Assembly (NCBI RefSeq): GCF_004341885.1
Contig: NZ_SLVX01000008.1
Coordinates: forward strand, 63,745 to 127,744
Origin: Shinella granuli
GTDB lineage: Bacteria; Pseudomonadota; Alphaproteobacteria; Rhizobiales; Rhizobiaceae
Direction of reading: 5' to 3'
DNA length: 64,000 nucleotides
The notes beneath the pieces were generated by a model. It searched no databases and was not told the DNA's origin. It worked only from the letters and a program-made list of their open reading frames with translations. A program made the translations under genes and the position numbers. This document shows positions 42,644-51,269 of the stretch, in pieces; the stretch's first letter is position 1, and each line of letters starts with the position of its first letter.

Positions 42644-43631
42644 GGTCGTCCTTGAAAACGTCACGAAACGCTTCGGCAGCACGCTCGCGCTCGACAATGT
42701 CTCGCTGACGGTGCCGGACGGCTCCTTCGTCGTCCTCCTCGGCCCGACCGGCGCGGGCAAGACGACAACGCTGCGCATGGTCTCCGGCCTCGACGCGCCC
42801 GACAGCGGCGAGGTCACCATCGGCGGCAGGCCGATGAAGGGCCTGTCGCCCGCCGAGCGCAATGTCGCCATGGTGTTCCAGCAATATTCGCTCTATCCGC
42901 ACCTCACCGTCCGCCAGAACCTGGAGTTCCCCCTGAAATCCCCGCTCCTGAAGACGCCCCGCGCGGCGATCGACCGGAAGGTCCAGGAGGTCGCCGAGGT
43001 GCTGCAGATCGCCCACAAGCTGGAGAACAAGGCAACGGCGCTTTCGGGCGGCGAGATGCAGCGCGTCTCCATCGGCCGCGCGCTGGTGCGCAATCCCGAG
43101 ATCTTCCTGATGGACGAGCCGCTGAGTTCGCTCGATGCCAAGCTCCGGGCGGACCTGCGCATCGAATTGAAGCGCATCCAGGCGAAGTCCGGCGCGACGC
43201 TGCTCTACGTCACCCACGACCAGATCGAGGCGATGACCATGGCGACCCATGTCGGCGTGCTCAATGAGGGAAAACTGGTGCAGTTCGGCTCGCCGCGTGC
43301 GGTCTACGAAGAGCCGGTCAGCGTCTATGCCGCGACCCGCCTCGGCCAGCCGCGCATCAACGTGCTGCCGGCCGATCTTTTCGCCGGCGCCCCCGCGGGG
43401 GCAAAAAGCATCGGCCTTCGCCCGGAGCATATATCGCAAGGGGAGGGGGAGGAGGCGCTGGTCAAGCGGGTCGAGCATCTCGGCGACCAGACGCGCCTGC
43501 ACCTTTCCTTCAAGCGGCACGACCTCATCACCATCACCGACGCCCACACGCCGCTGAAGGGCGGCGAGACCATCCGGATCCAACCGTCGCGGCCGCTCTA
43601 TTTCGACGCCGCCGGCATGCGTTTAGCTTAG
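42636..43631 (+). CDS. ABC sugar/polyol ATPase 2
   Basis: 331-residue ATPase, paralogue of its neighbour. Walker A is G-P-T-G-A-G-K-T-T and the signature L-S-G-G-E-M-Q-R-V; Walker B F-L-M-D-E-P-L; H-loop T-H-D-Q-I-E-A. Start at ATG 42636 (GAAGGAG upstream) overlaps the previous gene. The C-terminal regulatory domain is shorter. Confidence 0.93.
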   Translation: MAEVVLENVTKRFGSTLALDNVSLTVPDGSFVVLLGPTGAGKTTTLRMVSGLDAPDSGEVTIGGRPMKGLSPAERNVAMVFQQYSLYPHLTVRQNLEFPLKSPLLKTPRAAIDRKVQEVAEVLQIAHKLENKATALSGGEMQRVSIGRALVRNPEIFLMDEPLSSLDAKLRADLRIELKRIQAKSGATLLYVTHDQIEAMTMATHVGVLNEGKLVQFGSPRAVYEEPVSVYAATRLGQPRINVLPADLFAGAPAGAKSIGLRPEHISQGEGEEALVKRVEHLGDQTRLHLSFKRHDLITITDAHTPLKGGETIRIQPSRPLYFDAAGMRLA

Positions 43632-43645
43632 GGAGAACAACAACC

Positions 43646-45265
43646 ATGGCGCAATTCATCAACAAGCGCGAAGACGTCGTCACCGAGGCGATCGACGGGG
43701 TGCTGGCCCTTTCGGGCGGCGCGCTGACCCGGCTCGACGGCTATCCGCATATCCGCGTCGTCCTGCGCAGCGACTGGGACAAGTCGAAGGTGGCGATCGT
43801 CTCCGGCGGCGGCTCCGGCCATGAGCCCGCCCATGTCGGCTTCGTCGGCAAGGGCATGCTGACCGCCGCCGTCTGCGGCGACGTCTTCGCCTCGCCGAGC
43901 GTCGATGCCGTGCTCGCCGGCATCCTCGCGGTGACCGGCCCCGCCGGATGTCTCCTCATCGTCAAGAACTATACCGGCGACCGCCTGAATTTCGGCCTCG
44001 CCGCCGAGCGGGCGCGCGCCTTCGGCCTCAATGTCTCCATGGTCATCGTCGGCGACGACATCGCGCTGCCCGACCTGCCGCAGGCCCGCGGCGTCGCCGG
44101 CACGCTCTTCGTGCACAAGATCGCCGGCGCGCTCGCCGAACGGGGGGCCGACCTCGACACGGTCACGGCGGCCGCCAGGAACGTCATCGCCGGCACGCGC
44201 TCCATCGGCATGTCGCTCGACACCTGCCGCGTGCCCGGCTCGCCGAAGGAGGACCGCATTCCCGAGGGCAAGGCCGAGCTCGGTCTCGGCATCCATGGCG
44301 AGGCGGGCGTCGAGCAGATCGATTTCGCCGGCGCGCGCGCCTCGGTCGCCACCATGGTCGAACGGCTCGCCACCGTCATGGGCGAGGGACCGCATGTCGC
44401 GCTGATCAACAATCTCGGCGGCGCGTCCGTCTTGGAAATGTCGGTGCTCGCCCATGACCTGCTCGGCTCTTCGGTCGGCACGCGGATCACCCATGCCATC
44501 GGCCCCGCGCCGCTGATGACCTCGCTCGACATGCAGGGCCTTTCCATCTCCGTCTTCCCCGCCGACGCGGCCGAGCTGGAGCTCCTGAAAACCCCCGTGC
44601 CGATCGCCGCCTGGCCCGGCGTCTCGGAAGTCCGGCCGATCGCGGTCGCGGCCTTGCCGGACGGCCTGACGCCGATCACGCCGATGCCCTCGAACCACGC
44701 GGCGACCCGTGCCTTCGTCATCAATTGCTGCAACGTGCTGATCGCCGCCGAGCAGGACCTCAACGCCCTCGACGCCAAATCCGGCGACGGCGACACCGGC
44801 TCGACGCTGGCGGGCGCCGCCCGCGCGCTGATCAACGCCATCGACCGCCTGCCGCTCTCCGACCACACGCAGCTCCTGCGCGCCATCGGCCTGGAGCTGA
44901 GCCAGACGATGGGCGGCTCCTCGGGCGTGCTGCTCGCCATCTTCTTCGCCGCCGCCGGCGACGGCGCCTCCAGCGGCCTGCCGATGCGCGAGGCGCTGCG
45001 CGCCGGCCTTGCCCGCATGCAGGAGATCGGCGGCGCCAGCATCGGCGACCGCACCATGGTGGACGCCCTCTCCCCCGCCCTCGAAGCGCTCGGCGAAAGT
45101 GTTTCTGCCGCTGCGGACGCGGCCCGCCAGGGCGCGAACTTCACCGCGACCCTCACCCACGCAAAAGCCGGGCGGGCGGCCTATATCAATGCGAAGCAGC
45201 TTGAGGGGCATGTCGACCCCGGCGCGGAGGCGGTCGCCCGGCTGTTCGAGCATCTGGCGGCGTGA
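43646..45265 (+). CDS. ATP-dependent dihydroxyacetone kinase (DhaK-DhaL fusion)
   Basis: 539-residue kinase. Residues 1-~325 are a DhaK domain: G-G-G-S-G-H-E-P near 54 and H217 in G-I-H-G-E, the residue that covalently holds the ketose. Residues ~345-539 are DhaL: L-D-A-K-S-G-D-G-D-T-G-S-T provides the Mg-ATP aspartates, and M-G-G-S-S-G-V-L-L is a conserved loop. Single-chain fusions use ATP directly, unlike PTS-linked DhaKLM. GGGAGAACAACAACC lies upstream. It ends the importer operon and would phosphorylate dihydroxyacetone or a related ketose made from the imported polyol; no polyol dehydrogenase is present. Confidence 0.93.
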   Translation: MAQFINKREDVVTEAIDGVLALSGGALTRLDGYPHIRVVLRSDWDKSKVAIVSGGGSGHEPAHVGFVGKGMLTAAVCGDVFASPSVDAVLAGILAVTGPAGCLLIVKNYTGDRLNFGLAAERARAFGLNVSMVIVGDDIALPDLPQARGVAGTLFVHKIAGALAERGADLDTVTAAARNVIAGTRSIGMSLDTCRVPGSPKEDRIPEGKAELGLGIHGEAGVEQIDFAGARASVATMVERLATVMGEGPHVALINNLGGASVLEMSVLAHDLLGSSVGTRITHAIGPAPLMTSLDMQGLSISVFPADAAELELLKTPVPIAAWPGVSEVRPIAVAALPDGLTPITPMPSNHAATRAFVINCCNVLIAAEQDLNALDAKSGDGDTGSTLAGAARALINAIDRLPLSDHTQLLRAIGLELSQTMGGSSGVLLAIFFAAAGDGASSGLPMREALRAGLARMQEIGGASIGDRTMVDALSPALEALGESVSAAADAARQGANFTATLTHAKAGRAAYINAKQLEGHVDPGAEAVARLFEHLAA

Positions 45266-45295
45266 GGTCATGGGAAAAGGCTGGAGCAGCCACGC

Positions 45296-45366
45296 GCTGC
45301 ACCGGTCTCTTCAAGGGCTACGGCATGACCACGGCCCAGATCCTCTACCTCCTCGCAAAGCGCCGC
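45296..45366 (+). pseudogene. Fragment resembling the N-terminus of Usg-family protein
   Basis: In the frame at 45304 the sequence reads G-L-F-K-G-Y-G-M-T-T-A-Q-I-L-Y, close to the conserved opening of the small alphaproteobacterial Usg protein, then degenerates into repeat R6. About 20 residues survive of a normal ~90. Confidence 0.35.
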
Positions 45367-45377
45367 AGCCCTCTCCT

Positions 45378-45458
45378 CCGTCATGGTCGGGCTTGACCCG
45401 ACCATCCACAGGCCGCGGGTGCCGCGTGAATCCTCGGGTCAAGCCCGAGGATGACGGC
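45378..45458. repeat. Palindromic element R6 (second repeat family)
   Basis: ATGGTCGGGCTTGACCCGACCAT (in two halves, 45383-45405) and ATCCTCGGGTC / AAGCCCGAGGAT (45430-45452) are two hairpins sharing the core CGGGYTTGACCCG, flanked by CCGTCAT and ATGACGG as inverted ends. Different from the R1 family. Confidence 0.7.
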
Positions 45459-45493
45459 GAGGGTGGGTTGGAGGCTGGAGGTCGGCAACGAAA

Positions 45494-45528
45494 CAAGGCC
45501 GGGGCGGCGATTTGCTGCCCCGGCCTTT
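45494..45528. terminator. Bidirectional intrinsic terminator
   Basis: AAGGCCGGGGCGGC pairs with GCTGCCCCGGCCTT (one mismatch), flanked by A- and T-rich ends (ACAAGG / CCTTTGCC). It lies between the convergent dihydroxyacetone kinase and RND pump genes and probably ends both transcripts. Confidence 0.7.
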
Positions 45529-45556
45529 GCCATTCGGGATGATGCTGCGCGGGTTG

Positions 45557-48500
45557 TTACGCCGCGTGCGCTTCCCTTTCTCCCTCCATCGTCGACTTGC
45601 CATGCTGCACCAGCGGGCGGTTGCCCGTCAGGCGGCGGAGCAGCACGTAGAAGACCGGCGTCATGAAGATGCCGAAGAAGGTGACGCCGATCATGCCGGA
45701 GAAGACGGCAAGGCCCATGGCGGCGCGCATCTCCGCACCCGCGCCGGTGGACAGGACCAGCGGCACGACGCCCATGATGAAGGCCATCGAGGTCATCAGG
45801 ATCGGGCGCAGGCGCAGGCGGCTCGCCTCGATCGCGGCCTTGATCGGCGTCCTTCCCTCGAATTCCAGCTCGCGCGCGAATTCGACGATCAGGATGGCGT
45901 TCTTCGCCGACAGGCCCACCAGCACCACGAGGCCGATCTGGGTGAAGACGTTGTTGTCGCCGCCCGTGTACCAGACCCCGGCGAGCGCGGCGAGCACGCC
46001 CATCGGCACGATCATGATGATGGCGATCGGCAGCGTCAGGCTTTCATATTGCGCGGCGAGCACCAGGTAGACCAGGAGCAGCGCCAGCGGGAAGACGACG
46101 ATGCTCGAATTGCCGGCGAGGATCTGCTGGTAGGTGAGGTCCGTCCACTCGAAGTCGATGCCTGACGGCAGCGTCTCGGCCGCGATCTTTTCCACGGCCG
46201 CCTGCGCCTGGCCGGAGGAGAAGCCGGGGGCCGGGCCGCCATTGATGTCGGCGGCGAGGAAGCCGTTGTAGCGCGTGGTGCGCTCCGGCCCGGTCGTCGC
46301 GTCGACCTTCAGGAGCGCGGCGAGCGGGATCATCTCGCCCGATTGCGAGCGCACCTTGAGCTGGCCGATATCCTCCGGCTTGGCGCGGAAGGCCGAGTCC
46401 GCCTGGACGCGCACGGAGTAGGTGCGGCCGAACGCGTTGAAGTCGTTGACATAGAGCGAGCCGAGGTAGATCTGCAGCGTCTCGAACACGTCGGTCACGC
46501 GCACGCCGAGCTGCTGGGCCTTGGAGCGGTCGAGATCGGCATAGAGCTGCGGCACGTTGATCTGGAAGCTGGAGAACAGGCCCGCCAGCTCCGGCGTCTG
46601 GTAGGCTTTCGCCAGGAACGCCTGGGTCGCCTCGTTGAGCGGCCCGTAGCCGAGGCCGGCGCGGTCCTCGATCTGCAGCTTGAAGCCGCCCGTCGTGCCG
46701 AGGCCGTTGACCGGCGGCGGCGGGAACATGGCGATGAAGGCATCCTGGATGGCGCCGAACTTCTGGTTGAGCTGCATGGCAATCGCCCCGCCCGACAGTT
46801 CCGGCGTCGTGCGCTCCTCGAAGGGAGCGAGCGAGGCGAAGACGATGCCGGAATTCGAGCCGATGGTGAAGCCGTTGATCGACAGGCCCGGGAAGGCGAT
46901 GGCGTGCTCGACGCCCGGCTGCTCCAGCGCGATCTCGCTCATCTTCTTGATGACCTCTTCCGTGCGGTCGAGCGTCGCGCCGTCCGGAAGCTGGGCGAAG
47001 CCGATGAGGTACTGCTTGTCCTGCGCCGGCACGAAGCCGCCGGGCACGGCGTTGAACACCGCATAGGTCGCACCGACGAGGGCGAGATAGATCGCCATCA
47101 CCAGGGACTTGCGCGTGACGAGCCCGCCGACGCTGCGGCCGTAGCCGTTGCCGGCGGCGCTGAAGGCGCGGTTGAAGCCGCGGAAGAACCAGCCGAACAG
47201 GCCATCCATCACCCGCGTCAGCCAATCCTTCGGCGCATGGTGGTCCTTCAGGAGAAGGGCCGCCAGCGCCGGGGAGAGCGTCAGCGAGTTGATGGCGGAG
47301 ATGACCGTCGAGATCGCGATGGTGAGCGCGAACTGCCGGTAGAACTGGCCGGAGAGGCCGCTGATGAAGGCGAGCGGCACGAAGACGGCGACGAGGACGA
47401 GCGCGATGGCGATGATCGGGCCTGACACTTCGCGCATCGCCCGGTAGGTGGCTTCGCGCGGGGACAGGCCGTTCTCGATGTTGCGCTCGACGTTCTCGAC
47501 GACGACGATGGCGTCGTCCACCACGATGCCGATGGCCAGCACGAGGCCGAAGAGGGTCAGCGCGTTCACCGAGAAGCCGAAGGCATACATCACGGCGAAG
47601 GTGCCGATGATGGAGACCGGGACGGCGAGCAGCGGGATGATCGAGGCGCGCCAGGTCTGGAGGAAGACGATGACGACGAGCACGACGAGCGCGATGGCCT
47701 CGAGCAGCGTATCGACGACCTTGTCGATCGAGGCGCGCACGAATTCCGTCGTGTCGTAGACGATCTCGTATTTCACGCCCTCGGGCATGGCGATCTGGAG
47801 CTGGTCCATCGTGGCGCGCACATTGTCGGCGATCTCGATGGCGTTGGAGCCCGGCGCCTGCAGGACGGCAACGGCGACGGCCGGCTCGCCGTCGAGCAGC
47901 GAGCGCAGCGAATAGTCGGCCGCGCCCATCTCGATGCGCGCGACGTCGCGCAGGCGGGTGATCTGGCCCTCCGCGCCGGTCTTCACGATGATGTTGCCGA
48001 ATTCCTCCGGCGTGCGCAGGCGCCCCTGCGCATTCACGTTGAGCTGGAGGTTGACGTCGTTGGCGGTGGGCGAGGCGCCGATGATGCCGGCGGCGGCCTG
48101 CACGTTCTGCTCGCGGATGGCGTTGGAAATGTCGCTGGCGGCGAGCGCATGCTCCGCCGCCTTCTGCGGATCGATCCAGACACGCATCGCATAGTCACCC
48201 GCGCCGAACACCTGGACCTGGCCGACGCCCTCGATGCGGGCGAGGCGGTCCTTGATGTTCAGCGTGGCGTAGTTGCGCAGATAGGTGATGTCGTAGCGGT
48301 CGGTCTTCGAGACGAGGTTGACCACCATGATGAAGTCCGGCGAGCTCTTGACCGTGGTGACGCCGAGCGCGCGCACTTCGGCGGGAAGGCGGGGTTCGGC
48401 CTGCGACACGCGGTTCTGCACGAGCTGCTGGGCCTTGTCCGGATCGGTGCCGAGCTTGAAGGTGACCGTCAGCGTCAGGACGCCGTCAGAGGTCGCCTGG

Positions 48501-48745
48501 CTGTTCATGTAGAGCATGTCCTCGACGCCGTTGATCTGCTCTTCGAGCGGCGTCGCGACGGTTTCGGAAATGACGACCGGGTTTGCGCCGGGATAGGTGG
48601 CGCGCACCACGATCGAGGGCGGCACGACCTCCGGATATTCGGAGATCGGCAGGGCGCGCATGCCGATCAGGCCGGCGACGACGATGAGGATCGACAGCAC
48701 CCCGGCGAAGACCGGGCGATCGATGAAGAAACGGGAGATGTTCAT
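45557..48745 (-). CDS. RND multidrug efflux permease (HAE1, AcrB/MexF-like)
   Basis: 1062-residue inner-membrane pump driven by protons. Start MNISRFFIDRP is typical of MexF/BepE-like proteins, with GGAGAGGGG upstream; the frame extends further but carries no conserved sequence. Proton-relay D-D in G-I-V-V-D-D-A-I-V is near residue 400, the second helix bundle begins near 870. The adaptor gene is upstream on the same strand, 324 bp away, with repeat R7 between. No outer-membrane channel gene is in the window. Confidence 0.95.
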   Translation of the reverse strand: MNISRFFIDRPVFAGVLSILIVVAGLIGMRALPISEYPEVVPPSIVVRATYPGANPVVISETVATPLEEQINGVEDMLYMNSQATSDGVLTLTVTFKLGTDPDKAQQLVQNRVSQAEPRLPAEVRALGVTTVKSSPDFIMVVNLVSKTDRYDITYLRNYATLNIKDRLARIEGVGQVQVFGAGDYAMRVWIDPQKAAEHALAASDISNAIREQNVQAAAGIIGASPTANDVNLQLNVNAQGRLRTPEEFGNIIVKTGAEGQITRLRDVARIEMGAADYSLRSLLDGEPAVAVAVLQAPGSNAIEIADNVRATMDQLQIAMPEGVKYEIVYDTTEFVRASIDKVVDTLLEAIALVVLVVIVFLQTWRASIIPLLAVPVSIIGTFAVMYAFGFSVNALTLFGLVLAIGIVVDDAIVVVENVERNIENGLSPREATYRAMREVSGPIIAIALVLVAVFVPLAFISGLSGQFYRQFALTIAISTVISAINSLTLSPALAALLLKDHHAPKDWLTRVMDGLFGWFFRGFNRAFSAAGNGYGRSVGGLVTRKSLVMAIYLALVGATYAVFNAVPGGFVPAQDKQYLIGFAQLPDGATLDRTEEVIKKMSEIALEQPGVEHAIAFPGLSINGFTIGSNSGIVFASLAPFEERTTPELSGGAIAMQLNQKFGAIQDAFIAMFPPPPVNGLGTTGGFKLQIEDRAGLGYGPLNEATQAFLAKAYQTPELAGLFSSFQINVPQLYADLDRSKAQQLGVRVTDVFETLQIYLGSLYVNDFNAFGRTYSVRVQADSAFRAKPEDIGQLKVRSQSGEMIPLAALLKVDATTGPERTTRYNGFLAADINGGPAPGFSSGQAQAAVEKIAAETLPSGIDFEWTDLTYQQILAGNSSIVVFPLALLLVYLVLAAQYESLTLPIAIIMIVPMGVLAALAGVWYTGGDNNVFTQIGLVVLVGLSAKNAILIVEFARELEFEGRTPIKAAIEASRLRLRPILMTSMAFIMGVVPLVLSTGAGAEMRAAMGLAVFSGMIGVTFFGIFMTPVFYVLLRRLTGNRPLVQHGKSTMEGEREAHAA

Positions 48746-48900
48746 GGCAATACCCCTCTCCAGGGACGAACGGACCCATCCGGCGGGCGATGCGCCGCCG
48801 GCGGGCATGGGATTGTTGGTTGTTTCGGGGCAGGGCGGGTGAGCGTCCTGCCGGTCTTCGGCTACGGTGTCTGTCGCGCCTCCCACAGGGAAGGTCATCG

Positions 48901-49052
48901 CAGACGGTTTTGCCCCTCATCCGGCCTGCCGGCCACCTTCTCCCCGCAAGCGGGGAGAAGGGATATGCCGAGCCGGTTTCCTCGACCCTTGCCGGTTCGT
49001 CGGGCACATCCCCTCTCCCCGCTTGCGGGGAGAGGGTTAGGGTGAGGGGCTG
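48901..49052. repeat. Palindromic element R7 in the adaptor-pump gap
   Basis: GCCCCTCATCCGGCCTGCC ... CCTTCTCCCCGCAAGCGGGGAGAAGG (split at its centre) at 48912-48961 and CCCTCTCCCC-GCTTGC-GGGGAGAGGG with GGTGAGGGGC at 49012-49050. Fills about half of the 324-bp gap; no other feature is recognised in it apart from the pump's ribosome-binding site. Confidence 0.7.
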
Positions 49053-49069
49053 AACCCCGAACCGCCCGC

Positions 49070-50260
49070 CTACTTCGCCGAGGCGACATTCTCCTGCACC
49101 TGCGGATCGACGACGACGCCGGGGCGGACACGTTGCAGGCCATTGACGACGATGCGGTCGCCGCCGGCAAGGCCGCTTTCGACGACACGCTCGTTGCCGG
49201 ACAGGCTGCCGAGCACGACCGGCCGGTAGGCGACCTTGTTGTCCTTGTCGACGACGAAGACGAACTTCTTGTCCTGGTCGGTACCGACGGCCTTCTCGCT
49301 GATGAGGATCTTGCTTTCGGCCTTCGGCTCGCCCATGCGGATGCGCACGAACTGGCCGGGGATCAGCCTGCCGCCGGGATTGTCGAAGACGGCGCGCACG
49401 GTGATCGTGCCGCTCGCTGCGTCCACCTCGTTGCCGATGAGCTGGAGCTTGCCGCGGATCGGCGTGCCCTCGTCGGCGAGCGTGCCGACCTCGACGGGGA
49501 TCTGGTCGATCGGCGGCAGCGCGTCCGTGGAGGCCGGCAGGGCGGCGAGCGCCCTGGCGACCGTCTCCTCGCTGACATTGAAGCCGGCATAGATCGGGTC
49601 GACCGAGACAAGCGTCGTCAGCGCCGGCGAGGTCGAGCCGGCGGCGACGAGGTTGCCGGTGGTGATCTCCACCTTGCCGACGCGGCCGGAAACCGGCGCG
49701 CGCACTTCCGTATAGCCGAGCTCCAGCTTGGCGGCGTGCAGCGTGGCCTCGGCCGTCTTCAGCGCGGCACGGGCCTCGGCCAATGCGTTCTGGCGCGTGT
49801 CCACCTCGCTTTGCGAGATGCTGTTGCTCTTGGCGAGGCGCTGGCCGCGCTCAAGCTCGGTCGTGGCGAGCTTCACGCGCGCCTCGGCGGAGGCGTACTG
49901 GCCTTCGGCCTGCGTCACCGCGGTCTTGAAGGGCTCCTGGTCGATGGTGAAGAGCAGGTCGCCCGCCTTCACCAGCGCGCCCTCGCGGAAATTCACCGCC
50001 TCGATGGCACCGGCGACGCGCGAGCGGATCTGCACGCGGTCGATCGCCTCCAGACGGCCGGAAAATTCCTGCCAGGTCACCACGTCGCGGTTCTCGACCA
50101 CGGCGACCGTGACCGGCACGGCGGGCACTTCGGCCGTCACGGTGGCTTCCGCCTGGGCGACATTGCCCGGCAGTTGGAAATAGAGGGCTGCGGCGGAAAC
50201 GGACACAGCCAGTCCCAGGCCGGCGCCCGTCAGGGCCCAGCGTTTGCGCTTCGACGTCAT
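49070..50260 (-). CDS. RND efflux periplasmic adaptor (membrane fusion protein)
   Basis: 396-residue adaptor. AAGGAGAAGAAC precedes ATG 50260; an upstream in-frame start at 50299 is not needed. N-terminal basic stretch K-R-K-R-W plus one hydrophobic segment anchors or exports it. Lipoyl half-motifs flank an alpha-hairpin (A-E-G-Q-Y-A-S-A-E-A-R-V ... L-E-L-G-Y-T-E-V-R-A-P). It bridges the pump at 45557 to an outer-membrane channel. The gene order adaptor-pump matches MexEF and BepDE-type operons. Confidence 0.93.
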   Translation of the reverse strand: MTSKRKRWALTGAGLGLAVSVSAAALYFQLPGNVAQAEATVTAEVPAVPVTVAVVENRDVVTWQEFSGRLEAIDRVQIRSRVAGAIEAVNFREGALVKAGDLLFTIDQEPFKTAVTQAEGQYASAEARVKLATTELERGQRLAKSNSISQSEVDTRQNALAEARAALKTAEATLHAAKLELGYTEVRAPVSGRVGKVEITTGNLVAAGSTSPALTTLVSVDPIYAGFNVSEETVARALAALPASTDALPPIDQIPVEVGTLADEGTPIRGKLQLIGNEVDAASGTITVRAVFDNPGGRLIPGQFVRIRMGEPKAESKILISEKAVGTDQDKKFVFVVDKDNKVAYRPVVLGSLSGNERVVESGLAGGDRIVVNGLQRVRPGVVVDPQVQENVASAK

Positions 50261-50305
50261 GTTCTCTTCTCCTTGCGGCCCTTGGACCGCGTGTTTCAAA
50301 TTAAA

Positions 50306-51127
50306 TTAGTGAATGCTTATATTTTGAACAAAACCCGAAAACTGGCGGCCGACCTCCTCTTGCCAGGTGGATGGCCGCTTGGGAGACCAGTCAGGGGTTT
50401 CGCCCGTCTTCCCGCCATAAATTTCAGGCCAGCCTGTCCCGGCGGGGAGCACATGCCGGCGAACCTTGACGCCCGCTGCGGTAAGGCAGTCGGCGTAACC
50501 GAGGGCTTCGTCGCGCAGCGGATCGTCCTCCGCCGAAACGACGAGCGCGGGCGCGACGCCCGCAAGCCGCGAACAGAGGCACGGCGCCGCATAGGGATGG
50601 CAGACGCCGCCGCTGAGATAGTGGCTCCAGCCCTCCGCCCAGCGCTGGCTCATGCCGAGCGCCTCGGACTCGCGGAAGGAAGCGGTGCCCATGAAGGGAT
50701 CGAGCAGCGGGGAGAACAGCACCTGGCCGTCCAGCTCGTCGGCGAAATGGTCGCGCGCCTTCAGCGCCACGCCGGCGGCGATGTTGCCGCCCGCCTCCTC
50801 GCCGCCGATGATGAGCGGCGACTTGCGGTCGCCGAGGCCGGCGCGCTTCTTGGCGAGATAGGAAAACATCGAAAAGCCGACTTCGAGCGGCTTGGGGAAG
50901 ACACCGCCGCCCGGCGCGCCATAATCCAGAACCGCAACGATGGCGCCCGTGGAGGCGATGGCCTCGGCGACGGGGGAGGGGCGAAGGCCCTCTTCCAGGA
51001 ACGCGCCGCCATGGAAGTAGAGCAGGATGGGGGCGCCCTTGGCGAACTCCGCTCCCTGATAGACGCGTGCGGACACGGGGCCGATGGCCACCTTGTCGAA
51101 CGTCATATCCTTGATCTCTACCGGCAT
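50306..51127 (-). CDS. HSL-type alpha/beta-hydrolase homologue lacking catalytic Ser and His
   Basis: 273-residue protein with the fold of hormone-sensitive-lipase-like esterases. The oxyanion motif H-G-G-A-F (residues 39-43) is present, but the nucleophile elbow, normally G-D-S-A-G-G-N, reads G-E-E-A-G-G-N (109-115), with Glu111 where Ser should be. The acid region S-A-E-D-D-P-L is kept, while the histidine segment reads L-P-A-G-T-G-W-P without H-G-F. It is therefore probably non-catalytic, perhaps a binding or sensory protein. It lies 45 bp upstream of the efflux adaptor on the same strand and is divergent from a LysR gene. Confidence 0.8.
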   Translation of the reverse strand: MPVEIKDMTFDKVAIGPVSARVYQGAEFAKGAPILLYFHGGAFLEEGLRPSPVAEAIASTGAIVAVLDYGAPGGGVFPKPLEVGFSMFSYLAKKRAGLGDRKSPLIIGGEEAGGNIAAGVALKARDHFADELDGQVLFSPLLDPFMGTASFRESEALGMSQRWAEGWSHYLSGGVCHPYAAPCLCSRLAGVAPALVVSAEDDPLRDEALGYADCLTAAGVKVRRHVLPAGTGWPEIYGGKTGETPDWSPKRPSTWQEEVGRQFSGFVQNISIH

Positions 51128-51173
51128 GGTTTCGTCCTCGGGCCCCTCTGGAATTAGGATGGGGCCTCACCAT

Positions 51174-51202
51174 TTATATCGTGCCTGATCGCGGCGATAT
51201 AA
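51174..51202. promoter_or_regulatory. Inverted repeat in the LysR/hydrolase divergent promoter
   Basis: TTATATCG (51174-51181) and CGATATAA (51195-51202) form perfect 8-bp arms around 13 nt. An AT-rich dyad in a GC-rich divergent gap beside a lysR gene is a likely binding site for that regulator. Confidence 0.55.
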
Positions 51203-51269
51203 GTGTGCCAAAACTGACTTCACTATCCATATTCTCGAACAATAGCAGCTTCCAACCTGGGAATGTTCC

